Source of the DNA: JBBSIN01 sp038232055
GTDB taxonomy: Bacteria > Actinomycetota > Actinomycetes > JADGOV01
Assembly (NCBI GenBank): GCA_038232055.1
Contig: JBBSIN010000006.1
Span: forward strand, 1-55,965
Direction: 5' to 3'
DNA length: 55,965 bases
The notes beneath the pieces were generated by a model. That model did not search any database, was not told the DNA's origin, and saw only the letters and a program-made list of their open reading frames with translations. How positions within the stretch are numbered: position 1 is the stretch's first letter; the number at the start of each line of letters is the position of its first letter. Shown one piece after another: positions 1 to 9,089 of this stretch. Both the position numbers and the translations under genes were made by a program.

Positions 1-5
1 CGCGG

Positions 6-966
6 TCAGGCCGGGCGCGGGAACAGCGCATCGCTGCCACCGGCGACGACCAGCACGGGCACCTTGATCCGGTGCAGGTTGGCGAGGTTGGTCTTGACGG
101 CCGCGGGCGCCGACAGAATGTCGCCGCAGGGATCGATGTTGAGGCGCAGCAGCGCCGCCTTCAACACTCTGCGGTCCACGTCGTGGAACAGGGCGCGCGG
201 CGCCACCCTCGGAGGTACGAAGGCGCGTACCCGCTGGGGCCGAAGCCGTCCACCCCGCTGTCCACCGGCAGCGCACCTGCGGGTCTGCTGCGCGAGCAGT
301 CGCTTCGACAGTCGCGAGACGACCTTGTCGGAGTAGGAGACGACGACGAGCCCGTTGATGTCACCGAAGGAGTAGGCCTCGATCTGGGAGATCAGGCCGC
401 CGAAGGAGTGACCGGCGAGTCACCTTGGCGAACCGCGGAACGGCCGGCCGACTGCCGATCGAGTAGTGCCCGGTGCGGAGATCGGTGATGATCTGGTGGG
501 CGATGTCGGCTCGCGCGCCCAGGCAGATCTTCTTCCCGTACGGCTTGCCGCTGAGGTCATAGCCCAGCCGGTCGATGACCACCGACGCATGACCGGCGCG
601 GGCCTGCGCTGCGGCGTGGTCATAGCCCGGGACGTTCCGGAAGCGCCAGAAGAACTGGCCGACGCCGAGCCCGTGCAGGTAGAGGGTGACCGCATCCATC
701 CGGACGCCATGGGAGAGGCTGCCTCGTGGCGCGACCAAGTGCCCGTTGACCGTGTAGGTCTTGCCGTCAGCGTGACATGGCAACTTGGACCGGTTGACGT
801 TGCGGACCTGGAAGGACACCGCGATGTCGGTGGCGCCGCGGTGACCGCTAGTGGCGGTCGTCGTACGGTCGAGGGCAGGCGATGCGGAGGCGGCGCCCGA
901 GGCGCCGGGCAGGACGAGCCCGCCGACCGCCAGAGCGGTCGCGAGCAGCGGAAGACGACGGCTCAT
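6..966 (-). pseudogene. Broken secreted alpha/beta hydrolase
   Basis: The start at 966 opens a typical secreted protein: basic N-terminus, hydrophobic stretch and an Ala-rich cleavage region within about 30 residues, then a hydrolase core with an LHGLG segment. The frame is lost near 420 exactly where the nucleophile elbow should follow: the next frame carries LAGHSFGG at about 395-419. A second hop seems to occur between about 300 and 210, where VDGFGPSGYA sits in the third frame before the sequence returns to the second frame for ALFHDVDRRV and the C-terminal VPVLVVAGGSDALF. The stop at 6-8 may itself follow another shift, because family members normally continue with a His-containing tail. 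At least three indels in about 400 bases mean no intact product as written. Either the gene is decayed or the sequence near this window edge has errors. The hydrolase fold is clear; the substrate is unknown. Confidence 0.72.
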
Positions 967-1085
967 GGTCGTTGATCCCTTTGGCCGGGGAGGCGAGCAA
1001 TGTCCTACTTGCCCGGAATGGCAGGTGCCTTCCGCGCTGCTTCCCCGTTCTCGACCGGTCAACCGCGCACGCGCGCTGCCCGGGA

Positions 1086-1745
1086 TCAGCGGCGCCCGGC
1101 GAGCGGCATCACTGGCGCGACCGTGCGGCCGAATGTCGAGTTGGTCACGCCGGCGAACGAGGCGTACCAGGCCGCGACAGCCGTCAGCAAGCCGAGCCAT
1201 CCGCCTAGCTTGGTGATGCCGGTCTGCTCGCCCAACTCGCCCCAGGCCAACACCCAGAACGTTACGGCTAGCAGCACGAAGACCAAGGCCACCGCGCCCG
1301 TCGTACGCAGCGAGGCGATGAACATGTACGACGTGAAGATCGCCCACATGATGAGGTAGAGACCGACCGCCTTGTACGCGTTGGCGGCCGGCAGCTTCGG
1401 CGCAACGTTGTTGACGAGGTAGAAGAAGGAGAGCCAGAACGCGCCGAACGACGCGAACGCGGTCGCGCCGAACGTGTTCGCCTTCTTGAACTCCCACATC
1501 CCGGCGAGCAGCTGCGCGAGGCCGCCGTAGAAGAGGGCAAGTGGCAGGACGACGGCCTCGAGCCGCGCGTCCTTCACGATTCCGGCGTTGAAGCAGGACA
1601 GCACGAACGTCGTGCCGGCGAACGCGGCCAGGCCGAGCGGTCCTGGATCGGCGATCGTCGGATCCGCGACGCTCGGGGCGGCGGCGTTCGGTACTCGCTC
1701 GGTCGCGGTGCCGGTGTCGTCTGCGCGGGTCTCGCTCGTGGACAT
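1086..1745 (-). CDS. SatP/GPR1-FUN34-YaaH family acetate/succinate transporter
   Basis: 219 residues, start ATG at 1745. After a hydrophilic N-terminal 35 residues comes DPGPLGLAAFAG, the family signature (usually NPxPLGL), followed by six predicted membrane segments, as expected for the acetate uptake family. Conserved FNAG and an aromatic-rich FWLSFFYL segment are visible. By family, it is a proton-coupled channel or transporter for acetate and other small monocarboxylates or succinate in the cytoplasmic membrane. It is divergent from the secreted beta-helix gene, with about 210 bp between them that contain a perfect short palindrome. Length and topology are normal for the family. The exact substrate cannot be read from sequence. 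Confidence 0.9.
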   Translation of the reverse strand: MSTSETRADDTGTATERVPNAAAPSVADPTIADPGPLGLAAFAGTTFVLSCFNAGIVKDARLEAVVLPLALFYGGLAQLLAGMWEFKKANTFGATAFASFGAFWLSFFYLVNNVAPKLPAANAYKAVGLYLIMWAIFTSYMFIASLRTTGAVALVFVLLAVTFWVLAWGELGEQTGITKLGGWLGLLTAVAAWYASFAGVTNSTFGRTVAPVMPLAGRR

Positions 1746-1877
1746 GTCGGCCCTCCTGCTCGGTGACGGGGCGGCCGAGAAGTGGCCGCGGTACGGCGGC
1801 AGGCTGATACCCGCCTCACGGCGAAAGAATCAACGGACATCCTGGGGCCGGTCGCAGTGGCCTGACCATGTCGGAAA

Positions 1878-1890
1878 CAGGACAGTCCTG
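1878..1890. promoter_or_regulatory. Palindrome in divergent promoter region
   Basis: CAGGAC-A-GTCCTG is a perfect 6-bp inverted repeat with a one-base centre, in the intergenic region between satP-like (1745, minus) and the beta-helix gene (1958, plus). Its place between two divergent starts suits an operator, but no regulator gene is adjacent and I see no second copy. Confidence 0.3.
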
Positions 1891-1957
1891 GTTTGGCAAA
1901 AGTGGCCGCACTTGCGCCACCGCGGAGCTAGCGTGCCCCACGGCATGAGGGGACGGC

Positions 1958-3841
1958 ATGACTAGACCAGCCCGGGTAGCAGTGGCGGCAATCGTTGCCG
2001 TGAGTGGCTTCGTCGCGACTGCGGGTACGGCAACCGCGGTCGGTCGTTCGGCCGGCTCACCAGTGGCCACCACGCCGACCACGGCGTACACCTACACGGT
2101 CAACTCGGCAACCGCTGACAGCAAGGACGCCGACCTGCTCGACCACGCCTGTGCCGGCGTCTGCGGGCTGAGGGGTGCGATCGAGCAGGCGAACTTCAAC
2201 TGCACGGAAGGTCCCAACCCGGACCCGAGCATCGGTACGACGATCCGGTTCGCGATTCCAGGTGCCGGCGTACACACCATCACGCCGACTCGCTCGACCG
2301 CGTCGGGCGACGCGCACCCTGCCCTGCTGCCGGGCATTGTCTGTCCGGTCGTTCTCGATGCGACCAGTCAGCCGGGTTACGCCGGACGTCCCCTGATCGA
2401 GCTCGACGGGTCGGCATCCGCGGCGGCTGGCGAGTTGGCTTACGGGCTGAAGTTCACCGCGAACACGCTCGGCAGCGTCGTGCAGGGGCTTACCGTCAAC
2501 CGCTGGCACGGACCCGGCATCGCGGTCAGCGGGCCTGGCGGCTCGCAGGCGTCCGGCTTCGTCCTCCGCGGCAACTTCATCGGCACCGACCCCACCGGCA
2601 CCGTTGCCCGACCCAACACCGGGCAGGGCATCAGCGTGGCCGGCAACGTGCGGATCACCATCGGCGGCACCGCCTCAGGCGAGGGCAACCTGCTCTCCGG
2701 CAACGGGTCGCCCGGCGCCTCCAACGGTCGCGGAATCGACTTCGGCCCTGGTGACGCCACCGGCAGCCTCGTGCAAGGCAACTTCATCGGCACCGATGTG
2801 AGCGGCACCAAGGCCATCCCGAACTCGGCCGAAGGGATCATGCTCAACAGCAACTTGGGCTCCCTGCTCGGGGGGACGGCGCCCGGCGCCCGGAACCTCG
2901 TCTCGGGCAACAACGGCAACGGCATCGCGGTCTTCGGGTCCGCGGTCGGCAGCCTCACCATGCAAGGCAACTTCATCGGTACGCAGGCGGACGGCGTACA
3001 CGCACTCGGCAACGTCGGCTTCGGTATCGCGCTGCAGAACTCCGGCGGCAAGGACACCATCGGCGGCACGTCGCCCGGCCAGGGCAACACGATCGCCTTC
3101 AACGGCAAGGCGGGCGTCCAGGTGGGCACCGGTGCCGCGCATCGCATCAGCGGCAACAGCTTCTTCGCCAACACCGGCCTGGGCATCGACCTCACGCCGT
3201 GCAGCAACGGCGCCTGTCCCGGTCCGACGCCCAACGACAGTGGCGACCTGGATTCGGGACCCAACCTGTTCCAGAACTTCCCGGTCGTCGGGTCCGTGAC
3301 GTCGACGACGACGTCTTCGACGGTCAAAGGCTCGCTGAGTAGCAAGGCAGGCACGACGTACCAGGTCGAGCTGTTCTCCGCAGCCGCATGTGACCCGTCG
3401 GGCTACGGCGAAGGGAAGAAGTTGCTCGGCGCCACGGCCGTCACGACGACGTCGAGCGGTACGGCGCCCTTCTCCGTCACCGTCCCGCGGGTAGCAGCCG
3501 GCAACGTCGTCACCGCCACGGCGACCGATCCGGCGGGTAACACCTCCGAGTTCTCGCCGTGCCGTGGGCCGCTGACCGTGACGCCGACAGCCGCTGCGCC
3601 TGGCGCGACCGTCAAGCTCGCGGGGAAGGGCTTCGGTGCCGGGCAGACGGTGACGCTGCTGTGGAACTGCCCGATCAGTTCCTGCAGCGGCTCCAGCGTT
3701 CTGGGGACGGTCGTCACCGGCAGCGCCGGGACGTTCAGCGGCAAGGCGGTCAAGGTGCCTGCCACGTCGGTTCCGGGGAAGTACTGGATCGGCGCCCGGG
3801 CGACAGCGGTGTTCGCCACCGTTCCCATCACCGTGAGCTGA
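1958..3841 (+). CDS. Secreted parallel beta-helix repeat protein
   Basis: 627 residues. ATG at 1958 follows a GAGGGGA ribosome site. Residues 1-30 form a signal peptide ending near ATA. The N-terminal region has the CGLRGAIEQANF motif typical of secreted right-handed beta-helix (NosD/pectate-lyase-like) proteins, then imperfect repeats of GNFIGTD and NLxSGN, at roughly residues 200-420, which form helix coils. The C-terminal 230 residues are beta-rich and contain two domains resembling bacterial Ig-like or IPT modules (LTVTPTAAAPGATVKLAGKG). No membrane anchor or sortase motif is visible, so it is probably exported free or bound to the wall by its C-terminal domains. Such proteins often bind or cleave polysaccharides, but I see no identifiable catalytic residues. 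Confidence 0.85.
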   Translation: MTRPARVAVAAIVAVSGFVATAGTATAVGRSAGSPVATTPTTAYTYTVNSATADSKDADLLDHACAGVCGLRGAIEQANFNCTEGPNPDPSIGTTIRFAIPGAGVHTITPTRSTASGDAHPALLPGIVCPVVLDATSQPGYAGRPLIELDGSASAAAGELAYGLKFTANTLGSVVQGLTVNRWHGPGIAVSGPGGSQASGFVLRGNFIGTDPTGTVARPNTGQGISVAGNVRITIGGTASGEGNLLSGNGSPGASNGRGIDFGPGDATGSLVQGNFIGTDVSGTKAIPNSAEGIMLNSNLGSLLGGTAPGARNLVSGNNGNGIAVFGSAVGSLTMQGNFIGTQADGVHALGNVGFGIALQNSGGKDTIGGTSPGQGNTIAFNGKAGVQVGTGAAHRISGNSFFANTGLGIDLTPCSNGACPGPTPNDSGDLDSGPNLFQNFPVVGSVTSTTTSSTVKGSLSSKAGTTYQVELFSAAACDPSGYGEGKKLLGATAVTTTSSGTAPFSVTVPRVAAGNVVTATATDPAGNTSEFSPCRGPLTVTPTAAAPGATVKLAGKGFGAGQTVTLLWNCPISSCSGSSVLGTVVTGSAGTFSGKAVKVPATSVPGKYWIGARATAVFATVPITVS

Positions 3842-3919
3842 TCGAAGGCGCGTCGGACCCTTCGGGCGAGCCTGGCGGAACCCTTGCGGGCGACGCTGAG
3901 CTGACCCCCATACTCGTCG

Positions 3920-5065
3920 TCAGCCGCCGAGCGACGGCGCGTCGAGGCGGCCGGGGCCGATCAGGTCCGGACGGACGCCGGCCTCGGCGACGTCGCCCGG
4001 AAGGCTCCTGCCGAGCAGCAGCGCGGCGCCGGCACGCGCGAGAGCCGGTGCCATCTGGATGCCGTAGCCACCCTGTCCGGCGTACCAGAAGAACCCTGGC
4101 TCGTCGTCCCGCGCGCCGACCACGGGTGATCGGTCGGCGACGAAGGAGCGCAGACCTGCCCACGACGTCCGTACCGTCCGCAGGTTGAGGGTCGTGACGG
4201 CGTTGACGTGCTCGAGCGCAAGGGCGATGTCGGTGTCCTCGGGGCGGGCGTCGCATGGTGGCATGGGGAACTCGTCGGCCGGTGAGACAAGCAGCTGGTC
4301 GCCCTCAGGCTTGAAGTAGAACCGCTCGAGCATGTCGATGACGAGCGGCCAGTCCGAGATGGGCGCGGGCCAGCTGACGGGCGTGGTGAACAGCGTGCGC
4401 CGCAGCGAAAGAAGCTTTACCGGCCGTACGCTCGCGCGTTCGGCCACGACGTCCGCCCAGGCGCCGGCCGCGTCCACCACCGTCCCGCACGTGTAGCTTC
4501 CGTTCGGGGTGTCAACCCGCCATCCCGCGCCGTCGGCATGCAGTGCGGTGAGCGGTGCACCCGGAAGGACGCGCGCCCCACGTCGTCGGAGGCCGCGGAC
4601 GTAGCCGGCGTGCAGCGCCATGACGTCGATGTCCATGGCGCTCTCGTCGAGGGCGGCGGCGGTGAGTACGTCGGGCCGCAGGGCGGGACACCGTCGGCAG
4701 GCGTCCGCCGGCGTCAACGGAACGACACCGCCGGAGCGGCCGGCAGCAGCCAGCAGCGCGGGCAGTGCATCGCCGCTCTCGCCGTCAGCCACCCACAGCA
4801 GGGGACGCGGCGAGAGCAGGGTCGGCGTACCCAGCTCGTTCACGAGGCGGTCGAAGTCGGAGCGGCTTGCAGCGGTAAGTGCACGGACCGTCGAGTTGCC
4901 GTAGCTGCGCAGGTACGCGGCCGCCGAGCGTCCGGTGGTGTGGCGGGCCAGTTGCGGCTCGGCCTCGAGAACGAGCACGCGGAGCTCGGCCGCCAGCTCG
5001 TATCCGATGGACACTCCGGCGATGCCGCCGCCGGTGACGACCACGTCGATGGGGGAGTCAGCCAC
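3920..5065 (-). CDS. DAO-family FAD-dependent amine/amino-acid oxidoreductase
   Basis: 381 residues, GTG start at 5065. Residues 8-16 carry the Rossmann dinucleotide motif VTGGGIAGV, then VLEAE at about 33, and RSAAAYLRSYG, the region that closes over the flavin in DAO/GlpD-type enzymes. The C-terminus has WYAGQGGYGIQMAPALA, the second FAD-contacting segment of the glycine/D-amino-acid oxidase family. It probably oxidises an amine or D-amino acid in the cytoplasm. The start lies 18 bases after the stop of the SpoIIE phosphatase gene on the same strand, so the two are likely co-transcribed although no functional link is obvious. It is not part of the sarcosine island 15 kb away. Substrate unknown. 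Confidence 0.85.
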   Translation of the reverse strand: MADSPIDVVVTGGGIAGVSIGYELAAELRVLVLEAEPQLARHTTGRSAAAYLRSYGNSTVRALTAASRSDFDRLVNELGTPTLLSPRPLLWVADGESGDALPALLAAAGRSGGVVPLTPADACRRCPALRPDVLTAAALDESAMDIDVMALHAGYVRGLRRRGARVLPGAPLTALHADGAGWRVDTPNGSYTCGTVVDAAGAWADVVAERASVRPVKLLSLRRTLFTTPVSWPAPISDWPLVIDMLERFYFKPEGDQLLVSPADEFPMPPCDARPEDTDIALALEHVNAVTTLNLRTVRTSWAGLRSFVADRSPVVGARDDEPGFFWYAGQGGYGIQMAPALARAGAALLLGRSLPGDVAEAGVRPDLIGPGRLDAPSLGG

Positions 5066-5083
5066 CTGTCGTCCTCTTCCCGC

Positions 5084-6274
5084 TCAGCGGTCGGCCGCTG
5101 GGGCACCTCGCCAGTCGAGCATGAGCATCGTGGCGTCGTCGCGCAGCTGACCACCGGCGTGCTCCATGAGCGCGGCGATAGTCGTGCGCACCGCCTCGTG
5201 AGGCGGCTCGTCGACGAGTGCGTCAAGGAGCCCGACCAGCCGGGTGTCACCGAATTCCGCACCGCTCTCGGGTGAAGCGGCTTCGAGCAGGCCGTCGCTG
5301 ACGGCGACGACTCGGGAACCTGGTGACAGAACGAGGTGCTCGACCGTGTATTGCTGGTCCTCGAACAGACCGAGCGGCAGCTGCGCCTCCAACGGAATAC
5401 TGCTCACGCCACCGGCGTCCGCCCGAAGCAGGCCCGGCTGTCCCGCGTTGATCACTGACACCTGCCCGGTAGCGAATTCGACCTCGAGCAGCAGCGCCAC
5501 CACGAACTGCTCTCCGCCGAACTGCTGAAAGAGCGCCCGGTGCGCCGCCATAGCGCGCTCGATGAGGGCGTCTCCACTGCGTCGGCCGTTGCGCAATGCG
5601 GTCACGGCCAGAGTGCCGAGCAGGCTCGCCCGTAGCCCATGACCCATGGCGTCGATCACCGACAGTTGCAGGCGAGTGTGGTCGACTGCGTAGTCGAAGT
5701 TGTCGCCGCCCACGTGATAAGCGGGGACGAGCTGGCCTGCGACGGCGAACTCGGCGCCGGCATAGCTACGAACGGGCAGCAGAGCCCACTGCATCTCCGC
5801 GGCGAGGCTGAAACGCTGCCGTCGGCGGGCCCGCTCGAACACGTCCGTGTAGCGGGCCGCGGCCAGCACCATGTGCGCGAGCGCGGCACCGAGTTGGCCG
5901 AGACCCGCCTGGAAAGCCTCGTCAGGCCATGCCGGCAGCCGCATCTGCACGACGCCCAGCCGCTCCGCCCGCAGCGTCACCGGTCCCCACACCCAGGCAC
6001 CGCCGTCGTCGGCACGTTGCATCACGGGCTGCTGCGTGATGAAGGCTTCTCCCGGCTCGCTGCCATCGACCGGCACCGCGGCGTACGGCCCGGCCTGCTC
6101 ACCCGGCTGGAGCCGCAGGAGAACCGCCATGTCGTAGTCCGCCAACAGCAGCGCAACGTCCTGCGCCGCCACGACGTCGGCGAGAAAGTTCGCCACCACG
6201 GCTACCGCGTCGCTCGGTGGCGCCCTATCCAGGGCCGCCAACAACCGCCCGATCGGCCCACTGAGCTCTTCCAT
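5084..6274 (-). CDS. SpoIIE/PPM-type serine phosphatase with N-terminal sensor-like region
   Basis: 396 residues, ATG at 6274. The C-terminal half is a PPM (PP2C/SpoIIE) phosphatase: VGGDNFDY at residues 188-195, DAMGHG at 208-213, SDGLLEA, and RDDATML near the end supply the metal-binding aspartates. The segment MQWALLP at 161-167 is the family linker (usually LQxxLLP). The first 150 residues look like a GAF-like sensor domain with weak conservation. Such proteins usually dephosphorylate anti-anti-sigma factors in actinobacterial partner-switching. No anti-sigma or STAS gene is near, so its partner is elsewhere. It is the first gene of a likely operon with the downstream FAD oxidoreductase. 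Confidence 0.9.
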   Translation of the reverse strand: MEELSGPIGRLLAALDRAPPSDAVAVVANFLADVVAAQDVALLLADYDMAVLLRLQPGEQAGPYAAVPVDGSEPGEAFITQQPVMQRADDGGAWVWGPVTLRAERLGVVQMRLPAWPDEAFQAGLGQLGAALAHMVLAAARYTDVFERARRRQRFSLAAEMQWALLPVRSYAGAEFAVAGQLVPAYHVGGDNFDYAVDHTRLQLSVIDAMGHGLRASLLGTLAVTALRNGRRSGDALIERAMAAHRALFQQFGGEQFVVALLLEVEFATGQVSVINAGQPGLLRADAGGVSSIPLEAQLPLGLFEDQQYTVEHLVLSPGSRVVAVSDGLLEAASPESGAEFGDTRLVGLLDALVDEPPHEAVRTTIAALMEHAGGQLRDDATMLMLDWRGAPAADR

Positions 6275-6351
6275 GGTCGAGCATCCTCGCGCATGACGGT
6301 CGCGCGTCGGCCACCAGTGTCGTGGGGTAAGCCGCGAGATAGCGTCGAGCC

Positions 6352-7518
6352 GTGCCGCATCCCTACGATGCTCTCGACCTGGCCGCGCTGCGCCGGCGAC
6401 GCAGCGCGAAGTGGCGCAAGTACGCCGGCGACGTGCTGCCGGGGTGGGTCGCGGAGATGGACTACCCCCTCGCCGACCCGATCCGCGAGACGCTGGCGCA
6501 GATGGTCGCCGCGAGCGACGTCGGCTACGCCTGGTTCGGCGACCTGCCCGAGATATACGCCGCCTTCGCCAAGGAGCGGTACGGCGCCGAGGTCGACCCA
6601 GGACACGTCCTCGGAATCCAGGACGTCATGCGCGGCGTCCTTGTGGCACTCGACCTTTTCACCGAGCCGGGCGCGGCCGTCGTCGTCAACCCGCCAGTCT
6701 ATCCGCCGTTCTTCACGACGATTCCCTTGGCCGGCCGCCGCGTCGTCGAGGCGCCGATGGCTCGGAACCAGCAGACCGGCCGGTGGAGCCTCGACCTCGA
6801 CGCGCTGGAGCGGGCATTCGTGGACGGCGCGCGGTGCTGGCTGCTGTGCAGCCCGCACAACCCGACCGGTCGGCTGTTCTCCCGCGCGGAGCTGACGGCG
6901 GCGGCCACGCTTGCGGACCGCTACGGCGTGACGGTCCTCGCCGACGAGATCCACGCACCGTTGGCGCTGCGGGGTGCTGCCTTCGTTCCGTGGGCGACGC
7001 TCGACGCCGAGTCGGCGGCCCGCTCGGTGACCTTCGTCTCGGCGTCGAAGGGCTGGAACCTGCCGGGGCTCAAGTGCGCGCTCGCGATCGGCGGCTCGGC
7101 CGACGTCGCGACCCGGCTCCGCAGCGTGCCGGACGAGATCCCGTACGGCGCTGGCCTTCTCGGCATTGCCGCCACCACCGCCGCCTTCCGAGACGGTGTC
7201 GGCTGGCTCGACGACACCCTGGGCTATCTCGCCGAGGTCAGCGACCACCTCGGCGAGCTGCTCGTCGAGCGCCTGCCCGGCGCGCGCTGGGAGCCGCCGG
7301 AGGCGACGTACCTCGGCTGGCTCGACTGCCGGGCCCTCGGGCTCGGCGACGACCCGGCGGCCGCTTTCCTCGACGGTGGCAGGGTCGCCCTCGCCCACGG
7401 TCCGGACTTCGGCGGACCGGGAGTCGGCTACGCCAGACTGACCTTCGCCACGTCACGCGCGATCGTCGAAGAGGCGGTCGAGCGCATGACCGACGCCCTG
7501 GAGACCGCCAAGTTCTAG
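6352..7518 (+). CDS. PatB/MalY-type PLP-dependent C-S lyase/aminotransferase
   Basis: 388 residues, GTG start at 6352. The fold-type I PLP pattern is complete: WVAEMDYPLADP near residue 33 (a MalY/PatB hallmark), SPHNPTG at 167-173, ADEIHAP at 197-203 with the pyridine-N aspartate, and SASKGWNLPGLK with the Schiff-base lysine at 233. This subgroup cleaves cystathionine or other cysteine S-conjugates to a thiol, ammonia and a keto acid; some members are regulators or aminotransferases. The next gene, an O-methyltransferase, starts 9 bases after the stop, so the two form an operon. The gene diverges from the phosphatase gene at 6274. Confidence 0.9.
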   Translation: MPHPYDALDLAALRRRRSAKWRKYAGDVLPGWVAEMDYPLADPIRETLAQMVAASDVGYAWFGDLPEIYAAFAKERYGAEVDPGHVLGIQDVMRGVLVALDLFTEPGAAVVVNPPVYPPFFTTIPLAGRRVVEAPMARNQQTGRWSLDLDALERAFVDGARCWLLCSPHNPTGRLFSRAELTAAATLADRYGVTVLADEIHAPLALRGAAFVPWATLDAESAARSVTFVSASKGWNLPGLKCALAIGGSADVATRLRSVPDEIPYGAGLLGIAATTAAFRDGVGWLDDTLGYLAEVSDHLGELLVERLPGARWEPPEATYLGWLDCRALGLGDDPAAAFLDGGRVALAHGPDFGGPGVGYARLTFATSRAIVEEAVERMTDALETAKF

Positions 7519-7527
7519 GAGAGCGCC

Positions 7528-8190
7528 ATGTCAGCGAGGTCCCTCGGGCTTTCCGCCGAACTGCACGACTACCTGCTGCGGGTTGGGGTCCGGGAGCCCG
7601 ACGTCCTGCGCCGGCTGCGCGATGAGACGTCGGCGCTGCCGCAGGCGAACATGCAGATCGCGCCGGAGCAAGGCGCCTTCATGGCGCTGCTCGCGGAGCT
7701 GATCGGCGTACGGCGCTGCATCGAGCTCGGCACGTTCACCGGCTACAGCGCCCTCGCGGTTGCCCGCACCCTCCCGTCGGACGGCCGTATGGTCTGCTGC
7801 GACGTCAGCCCCGAGTGGACCGACGTGGCCCGGCGCTACTGGGCCGAGGCGGGCGTCGCCGACCGGATCGAGTTGCGGCTCGCACCCGCGCTCGACTCAC
7901 TCGACGCGTTGCTCGACGAGGGTGCCGCGGACAGCTTCGACTTCGGATTCGTCGACGCGGTCAAGACCGAGTACGCCGCGTACTACGACCGGCTGATCCA
8001 GCTCATCCGGCCGGGCGGCCTGATGCTCTTCGACAACGTCCTGCAGGACGGCGACGTGGCTCGCCCGGACGTGGACAACGACGCCGTCCGGGCCATCCGC
8101 GAGTTCAACGACCGCCTTGCGGATGACGACCGGGTCACCATCGCGATGGTCCCGATCGCCGACGGGCTCACCCTCGCTCGCCGGACCTGA
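7528..8190 (+). CDS. Class I SAM-dependent O-methyltransferase (CCoAOMT-like)
   Basis: 220 residues, ATG at 7528 preceded by AGGAGAG. IELGTFTGYSALA at about residues 65-77 is motif I of the caffeoyl-CoA/catechol O-methyltransferase family. CCDVSPEW follows as the acidic loop and DFGFVDAVKTEYAAYYD carries the metal/substrate region; MLFDNVLQDG is the conserved post-motif. The protein lacks a signal peptide and should be cytoplasmic, using a divalent metal. It is co-transcribed with the upstream PatB-like lyase and its stop lies 3 bases from that of the convergent aldo/keto reductase. Small-molecule substrate unknown. Confidence 0.9.
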   Translation: MSARSLGLSAELHDYLLRVGVREPDVLRRLRDETSALPQANMQIAPEQGAFMALLAELIGVRRCIELGTFTGYSALAVARTLPSDGRMVCCDVSPEWTDVARRYWAEAGVADRIELRLAPALDSLDALLDEGAADSFDFGFVDAVKTEYAAYYDRLIQLIRPGGLMLFDNVLQDGDVARPDVDNDAVRAIREFNDRLADDDRVTIAMVPIADGLTLARRT

Positions 8191-8193
8191 CGG

Positions 8194-9027
8194 TCAGGCC
8201 GCGTCGAACGTGTCCGGGTCCGGACCGAGCCGGCCCACCCCGTCGAGCGCGGTCAGGGCACCCAGGTCGGTCTGGGAGAGCTCGAAGTCGAAGACCGCGA
8301 GGTTCTCCCGGATGCGGTCAGGGGTGACCGACTTCGGGATGGCCACGACGCCCAGCTGGACGTGCCAGCGCAGCACGACCTGCGCCGGGGAGCGGCCGTA
8401 GCGCTCCGCCATCTCCCGGACCACCGGGGAGTCGAGCAGGCCGCGCCCCTGGCCGATCGGGCTCCACGCCTCGGTGACGATGTCGTGGGCCTCGTGGACG
8501 TCGCGCAGCTCGGACTGCGGGAAGCCGGGGTGCAGCTCGACCTGGTTGACGGCGGGCACGACGTTGCTCTGCGCCAGCAGAGCCGCAAGGTGCGTGGCCG
8601 TGAAGTTGGAGACGCCGATCGCGCGCGCCCGGCCCTCGGCATAGATGCGCTCGAGGGCGCCCCACGTCTCGACGTACTGACCATGCATGGGCAACGGCCA
8701 GTGGATGAGGTAGAGGTCCACGGTGTCGAGCCCGAGCCGCCGCAGACTCTCGTCGAACTCGCGCAGCGCATTGTCGTGGCCGTGGCCGCCGTTACGCAGC
8801 TTCGTCGTGACGAACAGCTCGTCGCGCGGTACGCCGCTGGCAGCGATCGCCTTGCCGACGCCGTCCTCGTTCTGGTACGCCGCCGCGGTGTCGATGAGGC
8901 GGTAGCCGGCCTCGAGCGCCGTACTCACCGGCTCGACGACCTCGTCGGGTGGGATCTGGAAGACGCCGAAGCCAAGCTGGGGCATCTCCGCGCCGGTGTT
9001 GAGTCGAACGGTGGGGATCGTTGTCAT
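8194..9027 (-). CDS. Aldo/keto reductase
   Basis: 277 residues, ATG at 9027. The catalytic tetrad is visible: Asp46 and Tyr51 in DTAAAYQNE, Lys76 in VTTKLRN and His109 in LIHWPLP. The NADPH-binding C-terminal segment (IPKSVTPDRIRENLAVFDFEL) is intact. Length and motifs are those of the AKR5-like 2,5-diketo-D-gluconate reductase group common in actinobacteria. It is divergent from hrpA with about 60 bp between starts. Likely a general carbonyl reductase; physiological substrate not readable. Confidence 0.93.
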   Translation of the reverse strand: MTTIPTVRLNTGAEMPQLGFGVFQIPPDEVVEPVSTALEAGYRLIDTAAAYQNEDGVGKAIAASGVPRDELFVTTKLRNGGHGHDNALREFDESLRRLGLDTVDLYLIHWPLPMHGQYVETWGALERIYAEGRARAIGVSNFTATHLAALLAQSNVVPAVNQVELHPGFPQSELRDVHEAHDIVTEAWSPIGQGRGLLDSPVVREMAERYGRSPAQVVLRWHVQLGVVAIPKSVTPDRIRENLAVFDFELSQTDLGALTALDGVGRLGPDPDTFDAA

Positions 9028-9089
9028 GCCTTCGTCGTTCCGCGTTGCTCGGGCGGCAACCCTCTCTGCCGACCGGGAATGATGACTCT

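Noticed and set aside
9021..9089. Longer HrpA start overlapping the aldo/keto reductase
   Set aside because: The added 23 residues are not conserved-looking and overlap the divergent start; GTG 9090 gives the usual distance to the helicase P-loop.
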